From assembly GCF_029504655.1 (NCBI RefSeq), contig NZ_JAQFIL010000001.1, positions 4,965,001 to 5,029,000 of the forward strand: a stretch of DNA of 64,000 bases, given 5' to 3'. The translations under genes and the position numbers were made by a program. Numbering within the stretch: position 1 is the first letter of the stretch; the number at the start of each line of letters is the position of its first letter. The stretch comes from Catalinimonas alkaloidigena. Lineage in GTDB: Bacteria > Bacteroidota > Bacteroidia > Cytophagales > Cyclobacteriaceae. Under the pieces are notes generated by a model. The model was given only the letters and a program-made list of their open reading frames with translations. It did not search any database and had not been told where the DNA came from. This document shows positions 9,205-18,541 of the stretch, one piece after another.

Positions 9205-10683
9205 TTAATATCCGGGATTTTGTTGAATCAGGGGTTCTAAGCTTAGAATATCTGACCCAATGGGATAAAGCAAAGCGTTTTCATCTTCTCCTTCCAATCC
9301 GGGAACCAACTCCTGTGCCTTACCAAACCTTAGCAGATCCCACCAGTATTTACCTTCATTTAAAAACTCCAGTAGCCTTTCCTTTAAAATAACCTCATCA
9401 TTAAATTCCTGCGAAGCACTCACAAATACATGTTCTGAGAAAGCATCTCCATAAGCTCTTTGTCGTATCAAGTTGATCTCTTCTGAAGGGTCCTGCCCCA
9501 GTGCGTTTTTAGCTTCGGCCCTCATAAGAATAACATCGGCATAACGGTAGATAATATAATCGTCATACATATTACGCGTACTTCCAATAATCTGTCCGGG
9601 CCATTTCTGATCTATATTATACAGCAGGCTTGTACCCGCCTCAGTGGTTTCATATACTTCTATAACAGAGCTTTCTTTTCTCAAGTCATCTTCATCAAAT
9701 TCTTCTGTAACTATTGATGACACTTGCCAATAGGCAGATTTGCCACTATAGGGTGTAATTTTGTCAATGACTTCCTGTGCAGTATTGGGATATGTTGGCG
9801 CGGCCAGGGCAGTGACTCCCCCTAATACGGTGCGTACTGACGACTCTCCTTCCTCAAAGTGGACACTCATCAGGATTTCATTATTCCCATTGTTGTCAAT
9901 CTCAAAAATACTTCCGAAGTCACTTAGCAATTCTACTTCACTATTTTCAATTTCTTCCAGCGCAGAAAGGGCTTCATTGAAGTCAGCATCACCTCCCCCT
10001 AATCTTTTGCCAGTCCACAGAAAAACATCCGCTTTGAGCGCATTGGCAGCGGGTCTTGACCACATAATCCGGCCTTCAGCATAAGAATCATCAGAATATA
10101 AACTTATTGCCATTTCAAGATCTGATTTTATCAGGTCAAAAACTACGCTTTGGTCCGCACGTTCTTTATAAATCTCCTCAGGGTTAAAACCTTCTGTCGG
10201 CTCGGTTACCAGCATAACATCTCCCCAGGTTCTTGTCATGATGTAGTACAGATACGCACGCATAGTGTAAGCCTGTGCAATGATGTTATTTTTTTCAGAC
10301 TCACTGCTAAACGCTATTTCCGGTACATATTTAATAATCAGATTCGCATCATGCACCACAGAATAGAGGGAGGTCCAATTGGGTCCGGGATTAGCACTGC
10401 TGAGCGCATTGGTATAAGCGTAGAAATTTACGGATGGGTCAAAACCAAAGTTTTGCACCCAATTTTCACTCCTTGCTTCTCCCCACACAAAAATATTATT
10501 CACCTGTGTTCTCATTCGGGCATACATACCGTTTAAGCCCGCAAATGCTTCTTCCTCTGATTGCCAGAATGAGGTATTACTGATTTGACTTATGGGGGTT
10601 AAGGACAAATCATCGGTACAGGCATGCGAAATCAATAACAGAAATAAGCTATATATTGAGATTATGATCGTCTTCTTATTCAT
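9205..10683 (-). CDS. SusD/RagB family nutrient-binding lipoprotein 1
   Basis: A 492-residue surface lipoprotein (lipobox LLISHAC near residue 22) of the RagB/SusD family, with the N-terminal SFWQSEEEAFAGLNGMY signature and TPR-like helices (RAYLYYIMTRTWGD). It captures substrate on the cell surface and lids the SusC pore. It starts 19 bp after susC1 ends. It is clearly paralogous to SusD2 at 17046 (shared RTWGD/KTWGD, EAKN.LGQDPS, IRQRAYGDAF). Ligand unknown. Confidence 0.93.
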   Translation of the reverse strand: MNKKTIIISIYSLFLLLISHACTDDLSLTPISQISNTSFWQSEEEAFAGLNGMYARMRTQVNNIFVWGEARSENWVQNFGFDPSVNFYAYTNALSSANPGPNWTSLYSVVHDANLIIKYVPEIAFSSESEKNNIIAQAYTMRAYLYYIMTRTWGDVMLVTEPTEGFNPEEIYKERADQSVVFDLIKSDLEMAISLYSDDSYAEGRIMWSRPAANALKADVFLWTGKRLGGGDADFNEALSALEEIENSEVELLSDFGSIFEIDNNGNNEILMSVHFEEGESSVRTVLGGVTALAAPTYPNTAQEVIDKITPYSGKSAYWQVSSIVTEEFDEDDLRKESSVIEVYETTEAGTSLLYNIDQKWPGQIIGSTRNMYDDYIIYRYADVILMRAEAKNALGQDPSEEINLIRQRAYGDAFSEHVFVSASQEFNDEVILKERLLEFLNEGKYWWDLLRFGKAQELVPGLEGEDENALLYPIGSDILSLEPLIQQNPGY

Positions 10684-10702
10684 GATCTTGCGTATTAAAA
10701 GA

Positions 10703-13700
10703 TTATAATGAGGGAGAGATTTTCACACCGAAAGTGATATTTCTGGGGTTTGGATACCTACCATTATCTGTACCACCCTCTTCAGGATTCAAACCGCCGA
10801 AGTTTGTAAAATAGTGTAAGTTATTGGCGGTGAGGTTAAAGCGCACATTACTCATTCTGAGTCTTTCGGATATTTCCTGAGGCAGGCTATACACCAGCGA
10901 AACTTCACGGATGCAGAGAAAATCTCCGGACTGATAAAACCTAGAGTTACCTCTCCTCAAATTTTGCTTCTGGTTCTGATCAGCCCAATAATATCTTGGT
11001 ATATCAGTTACATCTCCTTGCTCCTCCCAGGAGCGGGTTATATCCGCACCAATAGCATTCTGTCCACTAAAATTACCTAGCACTCGGGCGGCAGTTTCGT
11101 TATAAATGGTGTGCCCCAGCGTATAATCCAAAGCGATGGTCAGCCCCAGATTCTTGTAATTAAAGTTATTACGTATACCTCCGGTCCAATCGGGATATAT
11201 ATTCCCCATATAAACTCGATCTGTTTCGTCAATGATGCCATTTCCGTCTATATCTTTCCAGTTTACATCTCCGCCTCCTTTGGTTTTATCATCTCCGATC
11301 ACAAGCATATCTACCGGTCCGGCCAGGGCTTCTTCATCTGTAGCATAAATACTCTCCTGCACATAACCATACAAGTCTCCTATCTGCCCTCCTTCCTGCA
11401 ATCCTCCTTTGTACAGATAGTCACCAGCATCTTCGTCCCATACCAGTATACCACCAATCCTGTTGTTCTCCTGTCCGTTTTCCGGAAGCTCTACTATTTC
11501 GGTATTTACATAACCTGCATTCAGGGAGAGGTTCCATTGAAACTCTGATTCCAGAGGTAATACCTGTACCGCTAAAGAGACCTCCAATCCTTTATTTTCA
11601 AGGCTTCCCAGATTGGTAAGGATGCTGGAGAAACCGGTACTACTGGGGAGGGCCTGATTTGTCAACAGATTTTCAGTTATTCTACTGTATACATCCACAA
11701 TACCGGTCACTCTATCGTTAAACAAGCCAAAATCCACCCCAAAATTTAAGGTTTTAGAGCGCTCCCACTGCAGGTCCCTGTTGGCGAGACTCGAATTGTA
11801 GATGGCAGCCCCTCCATAATATCTGTCTCCCACAGAATACTGACCTTGTGCTTCGTATGGCCCTAACCCACTGATATTACCATTAACACCATAGCTTGCT
11901 CTTAATTTAAGTGTGGTTAGCAGAAAAGCATTCTGATTCCAGAAGTTCTCACGGTGAATATTCCAGCCAGCAGATATGCCGGGAAAGAACCCCCATTTGT
12001 CTTCTCCCAGATTAGAAGCTCCATCATAACGGGCACTCAATGTGAGCAGATATTTGAGGTCATAATTGTAGTTTATCCTTCCGAAGTATCCATACAGAAG
12101 TTGCTCTGTCTCTTCACCACCTACTGCCCAGGGAGTAGCCGAAGCGTTCAAGGTAGGAATAAGATCAGTTGCCGCATACCTACCTGATGCTGAAGTATAT
12201 CTGTTCAGGTAATTATAGTAAGAATATCCACCTACGGCATCTACATCGTGTAAGCCAAAATTTTTATAATATTGGAATACCGCATCCGCCTGATATTGGT
12301 GTGAAGTGGTCTGCGTGACAGAAGCCTGACGGTTTTCCACATAGGTACCCACGCCATTTTCATAAGCCATTAAAAAGTTTCTGTTATAGAAGTTATCATT
12401 TACCATGGAAATTTTTGGCTTGAATGAGAGTCCGGGTAAAAGTTCCCATTCCGCACCGGCGAAAATCATGTAGTTGTCACGCTCTCGCTTGGAGTCATAC
12501 CTGCTGATGTAGTAGGCTGGATTTCCATTGGTAAAAAGCCTGCCAGGGGCCAGTGACCCATCTTCATATTGATATTTGGAGGTTTGAGCAGTATTGATAT
12601 TATTTTTGAATACGACTCCGGTATTAGGCACCTGCGTATCCTGGATATTCGCGTATACGATCCCTCCATTAAAACTCAGCCTGTCCGTAACATTGATCAC
12701 TCCATCCAGGTTGACAGTTAGTCTCCTAAAATCTGTATTGATGGTGGTTCCTTCATTGTCCAGGTATCCTAAGCCGAGATTGAAATTCGCCTGTTCAGAA
12801 CCACCTGATATATTTAAGCTATGATCGTTGGAGTAAGCACGCTTAAAAATGGTCTCCTGAAAATCCATTCCCTTAAATATAAGCGTCTGAGAAGGATCTA
12901 AGGGGTCCTGTATAGTTTCCCACACCGCACCCCACTGATCGGCCGGCAGATCCAGCAGGTATTCATTTTCCGCAGAGAGTAACATGGTAGTAAAGCGGGT
13001 ATCATTGGTAAGGTCGTTACCTATCCCCCCCGCATTGGCCTGAGTTAAGAAGTTAAGTACACTGGGAGATCTTTCTCCACTGGCAGCGATTCCTAATCGC
13101 ATATAATACACAAAGTCACTGGGGCTGGCTAAATCATACGTTTTACCTACTTCTGACTGCGTAAGTCTGTAATTGTAGTCCACGCTGATCTGACCTGCTT
13201 CTCCGGATTTAGTTTCTACGATTACGACACCATTTGAAGCTCTGGCGCCATAGATAGCAGTAGAAGCAGCATCCTTTAGTACCTGAATTGACTCTATGTC
13301 ATTTGGGTTGATATAATCTATATCATCTCTGATCACTCCATTCACAACATATAAAGGAGTAGAACCATCTGGATTATTGATTGATGTACCCCCTCTTAAT
13401 ATTATTCTTGGACTTGCTCCGGGCTGGCCGGAAACACTCTGTACCCTCAAACCGGGAATGTTACCCTGAAGTGCAGAAGCTGTATTCGCATATGAAACAT
13501 TTTCCAGCACATTGTTATCCAGTTTACTTACAGATGAGGTCAGCGTTTCACGGGATTGCTCTCCGTAGCCGATTACAACGACTTCACCTAGCTGCTGAAT
13601 ATCCGGGATAAGGACCACGTCTACCACACTTCGCTGATTTATCATTTCTTCTTCACTCAAATATCCCACAAATGAAAAAACTAAAGTAGCATCAGGAGCA

Positions 13701-13930
13701 GCCTGAATCCGGTATTCCCCATCGATATTGGTGATGGTTCCCTGATCACTGCCTGAGACAAGAACATTGACACCTGGTAAAGTTTCTCCTTCAGCGGAGG
13801 TAACTGTACCCGTAACTATGTTATCCTGGGCGTAAGCAGAAAATGTGGTTATCAACATAAGCACTAAGAGAGACTTGTACCTCTGCATGATTGGCCACCA
13901 TTGATAATTTTGTAGAAGGTTCCTTTTCAT
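10703..13930 (-). CDS. SusC/RagA family TonB-dependent transporter 1
   Basis: A 1075-residue outer-membrane importer: leader about 1-34 (ATG at 13930; an alternative ATG at 13888 gives a cleaner signal peptide), a carboxypeptidase-regulatory-like domain (about 38-115, LPGVNVLV..GTITNIDGEY), the GEVVVIGYG segment, a plug with GNIPGLRV and DAASTAIYGARASNGV, then the barrel. It uses TonB energy to import oligomers together with SusD1. It leads unit A and is preceded by a long (about 190 nt) leader and an operator/promoter of the type shared with susC2, phyH and ridA. Confidence 0.95.
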   Translation of the reverse strand: MKRNLLQNYQWWPIMQRYKSLLVLMLITTFSAYAQDNIVTGTVTSAEGETLPGVNVLVSGSDQGTITNIDGEYRIQAAPDATLVFSFVGYLSEEEMINQRSVVDVVLIPDIQQLGEVVVIGYGEQSRETLTSSVSKLDNNVLENVSYANTASALQGNIPGLRVQSVSGQPGASPRIILRGGTSINNPDGSTPLYVVNGVIRDDIDYINPNDIESIQVLKDAASTAIYGARASNGVVIVETKSGEAGQISVDYNYRLTQSEVGKTYDLASPSDFVYYMRLGIAASGERSPSVLNFLTQANAGGIGNDLTNDTRFTTMLLSAENEYLLDLPADQWGAVWETIQDPLDPSQTLIFKGMDFQETIFKRAYSNDHSLNISGGSEQANFNLGLGYLDNEGTTINTDFRRLTVNLDGVINVTDRLSFNGGIVYANIQDTQVPNTGVVFKNNINTAQTSKYQYEDGSLAPGRLFTNGNPAYYISRYDSKRERDNYMIFAGAEWELLPGLSFKPKISMVNDNFYNRNFLMAYENGVGTYVENRQASVTQTTSHQYQADAVFQYYKNFGLHDVDAVGGYSYYNYLNRYTSASGRYAATDLIPTLNASATPWAVGGEETEQLLYGYFGRINYNYDLKYLLTLSARYDGASNLGEDKWGFFPGISAGWNIHRENFWNQNAFLLTTLKLRASYGVNGNISGLGPYEAQGQYSVGDRYYGGAAIYNSSLANRDLQWERSKTLNFGVDFGLFNDRVTGIVDVYSRITENLLTNQALPSSTGFSSILTNLGSLENKGLEVSLAVQVLPLESEFQWNLSLNAGYVNTEIVELPENGQENNRIGGILVWDEDAGDYLYKGGLQEGGQIGDLYGYVQESIYATDEEALAGPVDMLVIGDDKTKGGGDVNWKDIDGNGIIDETDRVYMGNIYPDWTGGIRNNFNYKNLGLTIALDYTLGHTIYNETAARVLGNFSGQNAIGADITRSWEEQGDVTDIPRYYWADQNQKQNLRRGNSRFYQSGDFLCIREVSLVYSLPQEISERLRMSNVRFNLTANNLHYFTNFGGLNPEEGGTDNGRYPNPRNITFGVKISPSL

Positions 13931-14125
13931 TGGTTAAGTGTTAGATAGTTTACAAATTTTGTGGGTTAGAATATTCAATTACCTTACGTCTTATTTATAG
14001 ATTTCACACGTTAAACCATTCATTTTCAGACAGTAACAAGCCTATAAAAGCATATTAACAGCTGATTCTACAAAAACATATGGCGAACAAGACAACATTT
14101 AGAACGTGCTTTTCATAATGGTAAA

Positions 14126-14184
14126 CAAACATAGTTCCCTCTACCAAATTATACTATTACTATTCTTTACGTTTATGATACTTT
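14126..14184 (-). promoter_or_regulatory. susC1 promoter with AraC-type operator
   Basis: On the minus strand a 31-bp element (14184 to 14154) contains GTA at its positions 4, 15 and 25, so the outer pair is 21 bp apart, as in AraC-type direct repeats. Exactly 20 bp downstream is TATGTTTG (14133-14126), a match to the Bacteroidota -7 consensus TAnnTTTG. No good -33 TTG is present, as expected for an activator-dependent promoter. By hand count the element matches the ridA copy at 26 of 31 positions and the susC2 copy at 25 of 31. Confidence 0.75.
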
Positions 14185-14433
14185 CTTTTGAAAAAAATAA
14201 CTTTATGTTAAGTTATTGTTAAATATCTTGCCGCATTAGCAGAATTATATGCTCTCTATATTACCTTGCTTGGTGGACATGGACTTACCTCAAAAGTCAG
14301 AGGCCTGCTTAATAATGCTTAAGCACTATTTATTTTAATTAAATCAAGCCTGAGCTGCTTTATACTTTTAGGGATGAATTTTTTTAAATATCACAATTAA
14401 CCCCCAGGGGGCTTCAGATCAGACCGGAGAGGT

Positions 14434-14507
14434 GAAAAAAACAAACTCCTGACTGTTCAGCTTTTGCGCATTCCAGTACAATAACCGGTACAGCAAAGGA
14501 GTTTGTT
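14434..14507 (-). terminator. Terminator of unit B
   Basis: An 11-bp perfect inverted repeat (14440-14450 with 14497-14507; arm AACAAACTCCT) followed on the minus strand by a run of seven T. The 46-nt loop is long but may fold internally. It lies 50 bp after the last gene of unit B and so would end the susC2 transcript before the susC1 control region. Confidence 0.6.
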
Positions 14508-14558
14508 ATCACAATCTACCACAAAATTAAAGATCAGGAAAAGTAGTTTAAATATTGG

Positions 14559-15752
14559 TCATGGTAACTCCCAAATGGCAGTGGCCATATGATAACGCTG
14601 ATGGCTGCTAGCCTCTGCCGCATAGTAAGCAGTAACTATTTTACCGTCAGGTCGCTGCACTGATGCCGGATAACCTAAATCCCAGGTATCGAGATCGTTC
14701 ACGATCTGAATTTCATCACTCCAGCTTTTCCCTTCATCCTCACTTATCTTTATCGCAACGCCATAGCTTCCAGCTATACGGTTACCATAAGTGATCAGTA
14801 ATTTACCGTCGTCGAGACGCATCAGGTGAGCAGGGTGTTGTTTTTCCTGTGTCAGTGGCCCTTCCAGCGTCCAGGTTTTGCCATCGTCAGTACTGCGAAA
14901 AAGATCAGTAGCAGCACCGGCTCTCCACCTTCGGGCAGCGGCAATCCACTCTCCATCTCCTAAATGAAATAATGCGGTCTCATTATGCCCACCGCTAAAG
15001 GCAGTGTCACCCTGCCCATCACTGATCACAGACATCTGCTCCCAGCTTACACCATCATCATCACTACGGAACATCACTACGATATTGATGCGCTCTTCAT
15101 TTATCGTTTGGCCTGCATAAGCCAGCATACGGAGTGAACCATCTTCCGCAGGAAGGATATCACCAAAAGGAATGAATTCTGAAGTTTCCTGCTCCCCACT
15201 GGAAGCAGGAAAAGTGTCTTTATCAACTTTCCAGGATTTACCGCCATCCGAAGAACGAGCTACCCAGGGTCGGAGCACTGAAACTAATTTATAGTCATGA
15301 TCATATTCTTCAGTGCGGGTCGCAGGCTCTAATGACCAACCGGATGGTATCACAATCAAATCACCGTTATTTGCCAGGCCAGCAGCCAGGTTCATCCGGT
15401 TTGTCATCGGGTCCGGGCTCACCGGACTACCAGTTTTTTCCCAAAATACGCCATCTTTACTCGCCCAGCATTCCACTTCACCAATGGTACGCGCATGACT
15501 GGGCTGGTTGAATATTGAAGCTATGATGGTACCATCTTTTAGGGTAGTCAGGTTGGGCCAGGCGCAGACATTGTCAATAGCAATAAAACGGCGCTCAACT
15601 TTTGCCATCTGTACACTATCCGTAGAATCCGGAGCAGTGGTCAATATAGCATGACTTTCTTCCTGAGGACTCTCTTTTTTGTCACAGCTAACAGTAAAAA
15701 TAAGTAGTAAAAGCAAATAGAATGAAAAATCGTAAGCTTTTCTATTGTTCAT
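14559..15752 (-). CDS. Asp-box (BNR) sialidase-fold lipoprotein
   Basis: A 397-residue lipoprotein (lipobox TVSC near residue 23) with four Asp-box motifs: SSDGGKSW, SDDDGVSW, STDDGKTW and SEDEGKSW, spread over residues about 180-350, the hallmark of the six-bladed sialidase/neuraminidase propeller. Asp-boxes are structural and occur in many non-sialidases, and the Arg triad cannot be assigned by eye. It is paralogous in plan to the gene immediately upstream and ends unit B. It probably acts on or binds the surface substrate imported by SusC2/SusD2. Confidence 0.8.
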   Translation of the reverse strand: MNNRKAYDFSFYLLLLLIFTVSCDKKESPQEESHAILTTAPDSTDSVQMAKVERRFIAIDNVCAWPNLTTLKDGTIIASIFNQPSHARTIGEVECWASKDGVFWEKTGSPVSPDPMTNRMNLAAGLANNGDLIVIPSGWSLEPATRTEEYDHDYKLVSVLRPWVARSSDGGKSWKVDKDTFPASSGEQETSEFIPFGDILPAEDGSLRMLAYAGQTINEERINIVVMFRSDDDGVSWEQMSVISDGQGDTAFSGGHNETALFHLGDGEWIAAARRWRAGAATDLFRSTDDGKTWTLEGPLTQEKQHPAHLMRLDDGKLLITYGNRIAGSYGVAIKISEDEGKSWSDEIQIVNDLDTWDLGYPASVQRPDGKIVTAYYAAEASSHQRYHMATAIWELP

Positions 15753-15807
15753 ATTTGAGTAGTTTTATGATCGTTAATCAAATTACTTATAATTACGCGA
15801 ATTCAAT

Positions 15808-17034
15808 TTACTCTATTTCCAATATAGTTCCGGCTATGTGTCGGGTACCATCCTCAATATTATAATAATAGGTGACAAGCACTCTCTTTTCATCCAGTTG
15901 AACTGACCAGGGATAACCGATGTCTGTTGTCCCTCCATCTTCACGTAATATAATCTCCGGAGCCGTTGCATAGTCTGTGCACTCAGGGTTCAGGATACGC
16001 GCCCGGATGCCTAGTGGCTCATGCCTGTAACCATAGACGAGCAGTACGCGCTTGTCCGGCAAGCGCATCGCCTGCAGAGGATGCCCCTTAAAACCCATAC
16101 TTTTCCAGGGCTGGAAGCTTTTGCCTCCATCTGTAGATCGGGCGATACAGGCCTGTCCATCAAAATTAGCAGTCCTCAAAAAGGCCACAAGGTCCCCTTT
16201 GGGAGTCTCATAAATAGAAGTTTCATTAAAAGCGACCTCATCATCTACTGCTACCGGACATGAGTATTTCCAGGTGAAGCCCTGATCTTCAGAGATTAAG
16301 AGATAGTTAGAAGTCCGCTTGGAATTTTCGGTCAGAGCAGCTACCACCCAAAAGATACGGCCGTCCTTACCTTCGTACAAAGCGCCTCGGTTATGAGCGG
16401 GCATGGGCATACCCAGCGCATTGTAGCGAGATTCCGGCTCAATAGTGGGTGGAAAAAATGGTCCTTCCCAGCTATGTCCCATATCTGCGGATCGTAAGCT
16501 ATAACCTCCAAATGCGATAGAGCCAGGCAAGTTTTCACTGAAGGGCTTTTTAAGATTAGGGACTCCGTCAGGGCGCACAAATGTCCAGGCATAGGACATA
16601 CAAAGTAAATTTCCATTGCGCAATTGCAAGAGGCAGGGATCCTGTGATCCACCAAACGCAAACGCATGAATGAGTTCTGGTTTCTGCCCCCATTCTTCAC
16701 CATTGCTGGAGCGTAGGCCTACCAGATAGCTATTAGGGTCTACATGATAAGTTTTTTCTTCTTCAAATATTTTCCGATCAGGGGCTCGCCGGAAGGCCAG
16801 GAAAAACTCTCCATCGGCTAATCTCACCACAGAAGGGAAGGCAGCATGGAACATAGAATCCTGATAGATAATAATATCTTTGATTTTGCGTACCCCAAGC
16901 GTACTACTGTCTCCCTCTGAAAAGAAAGAATTACCCCAACGCCCATAAACGGGGGTATTCAATCCCAGACAAACTACACCCAAGAAAAGTAAAACAGAAA
17001 AAAACTTGTTTAAGGTAATTAATTTTTGAAGCAT
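15808..17034 (-). CDS. Asp-box (BNR) sialidase-fold exported protein
   Basis: A 408-residue protein with an N-terminal hydrophobic leader (about 10-30) and Asp-boxes SADMGHSW, SEDQGFTW and STDGGKSF at about residues 180, 250 and 300. Same fold class as the gene at 14559. It begins 11 bp after the susD2 stop, so it is tightly coupled to the transporter genes, unlike the hairpin-separated enzymes of unit A. Substrate and true activity are not determined. Confidence 0.78.
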   Translation of the reverse strand: MLQKLITLNKFFSVLLFLGVVCLGLNTPVYGRWGNSFFSEGDSSTLGVRKIKDIIIYQDSMFHAAFPSVVRLADGEFFLAFRRAPDRKIFEEEKTYHVDPNSYLVGLRSSNGEEWGQKPELIHAFAFGGSQDPCLLQLRNGNLLCMSYAWTFVRPDGVPNLKKPFSENLPGSIAFGGYSLRSADMGHSWEGPFFPPTIEPESRYNALGMPMPAHNRGALYEGKDGRIFWVVAALTENSKRTSNYLLISEDQGFTWKYSCPVAVDDEVAFNETSIYETPKGDLVAFLRTANFDGQACIARSTDGGKSFQPWKSMGFKGHPLQAMRLPDKRVLLVYGYRHEPLGIRARILNPECTDYATAPEIILREDGGTTDIGYPWSVQLDEKRVLVTYYYNIEDGTRHIAGTILEIE

Positions 17035-17045
17035 TATGTCATTTT

Positions 17046-18518
17046 TTAGTTTGCCTGATAGGCCGGGTTCTGCTCTACAAGAGGTTCCAGACTTAAAACA
17101 GAAGTGGATATTGGAAATAATATTTTACCTTCAGGATCATCAAGTGCTGCCAGACCCGGCAACATTTCCACGGCTTTATCAAAACGCACAAGGTCCCACC
17201 AGCGCTTGCCTTCAAATCCAAATTCAAGTTTTCTTTCCTCCAGAATGGCCGCATCATTCTCCTCTGCAGAACCATTGACAAACACATGCGCAGCAAAAGC
17301 ATCTCCGTAAGCTCTTTGTCGTATCATATTCATTTCTGCTGAGGGGTCCTGCCCCAGCCCGTTTTTGGCTTCCGCTTTCATCAAAAGTACATCCGCGTAC
17401 CGGAATAGAATGTAGTCATCCAGGAACAGTCGGCTTCCACTGACTACTGTACCTCTCCCTTTTACATTCACGGTAGTATAGTAGCTCCCATCGTTAAGAT
17501 AAATTTCAAAGAAGGTAGCATCCTTTCTGCTATCATCAGTGCTAAAAGAGTCTTTGAATGAATCGGTAGGCACAGTAATGTTGTTTCCCCCGATAGGCAA
17601 AAGAAAATCCTGTGTTTCAGAAGTAATATCACTGGGTAACGCACTTTGAATCAGGTACATATCAGCGAAGTAATTGTCACCCGTTTCATACTGTGCAAAC
17701 TTTACGGACATCAGAATCTCTTCATTGGCTTTGTTGTCATAGTTAAAGATGTCCGAATAGTCAGTTACTAAAGCAACATCTGCTGTTTCTATTTCTTCCA
17801 GGGCAGTGAGCGCCGTATTCAGATCGGTAGCCCCACCACCCAGCTGTTTTGCTGTCCAAAGATACACCTCTCCTTTCAGTGCGTTTACTGAAGGTTTAGA
17901 CCACATGGTCCGGCCAGAGGCAAAAGTATTATCCGGAAAAAGATCCAAAGAAGTATCTATATCTGATTTGATCAGGGAGAATACATTCTCTACAGGCTCA
18001 CGTTCTTTGATCGTAATTTCTGCGCTTACTCCCTCTACAGGTTCAGTACGTATGATCAGATCACCCCAGGTTTTGGACATCACAAAATATGTATATGCCC
18101 GCATGGCATAAGCCTGTGCCAGAATCAGGTTTTTATTAGCATCATCCGTAAACTCAATTTCAGGTACGTACTTGATGATCAGGTTTGCGCTATTGATCAG
18201 GGTATAAAAACTCTGCCAGCTGGGCCCTGCATTATCAGGTGTTAACAAGTGATTATAATATTTATCCCATCCTCCTGAACCCACTGTTCCTAACTGAAGT
18301 ATGTCAGCACGTGCTTCTCCCACATAATACAGATTTCTGGAAGCGATGGTACGTAGGTTAACGTACATGCCTACCAGGGCTCCCTGAGCATCTCCCTCTG
18401 TTTTCCAGAAAGAGTTGGAGGTGATTACACTGGTTGGGTCTACTTCCAACTGATCTGAGCAGGAAGTGATGATAAATATGGACATGATAAGCATGCCGAT
18501 TCGCTGTATCTTTTTCAT
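17046..18518 (-). CDS. SusD/RagB family nutrient-binding lipoprotein 2
   Basis: A 490-residue SusD-family lipoprotein (lipobox IITSC near residue 20) with SFWKTEGDAQGALVGMY, YFVMSKTWGDL, and a C-terminal RRWWDLVRFDKA-like block. Paralogue of SusD1. It follows susC2 by 23 bp and pairs with it at the cell surface. The paralogy with SusD1 and common control suggest two related ligands or two chain forms of one substrate. Confidence 0.93.
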   Translation of the reverse strand: MKKIQRIGMLIMSIFIITSCSDQLEVDPTSVITSNSFWKTEGDAQGALVGMYVNLRTIASRNLYYVGEARADILQLGTVGSGGWDKYYNHLLTPDNAGPSWQSFYTLINSANLIIKYVPEIEFTDDANKNLILAQAYAMRAYTYFVMSKTWGDLIIRTEPVEGVSAEITIKEREPVENVFSLIKSDIDTSLDLFPDNTFASGRTMWSKPSVNALKGEVYLWTAKQLGGGATDLNTALTALEEIETADVALVTDYSDIFNYDNKANEEILMSVKFAQYETGDNYFADMYLIQSALPSDITSETQDFLLPIGGNNITVPTDSFKDSFSTDDSRKDATFFEIYLNDGSYYTTVNVKGRGTVVSGSRLFLDDYILFRYADVLLMKAEAKNGLGQDPSAEMNMIRQRAYGDAFAAHVFVNGSAEENDAAILEERKLEFGFEGKRWWDLVRFDKAVEMLPGLAALDDPEGKILFPISTSVLSLEPLVEQNPAYQAN

Positions 18519-18541
18519 GAATTCTTGCTTTAAAGGTTTTG

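Larger units (their letters stand above)
13931..14558. other. Gene-free region upstream of susC1
   Basis: 628 bp without a convincing gene. It holds the susC1 leader, its -7 box (14126-14133), the 31-bp operator (14154-14184), an 8-bp inverted repeat (arm AATAACTT, 14196-14217) just upstream of the operator, and at its right end the terminator of unit B. The stretch 14220-14430 shows nothing I can name apart from an 11-bp CCCCCAGGGGG palindrome at 14401. Confidence 0.6.

Noticed and set aside
11111..11548. A 145-codon plus-strand frame inside susC1
   Set aside because: Shadow frame of a well-supported SusC gene; composition does not look like a real protein.
14401..14411. CCCCCAGGGGG palindrome as an operator
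   Set aside because: Single occurrence, no linked promoter, and a perfect G/C mirror of this size can arise by chance.
666..17034. Calling the three propeller genes true sialidases and the locus a sialic acid pathway
   Set aside because: Asp-boxes are structural only, and there is no neuraminate lyase, epimerase or kinase gene in the window.
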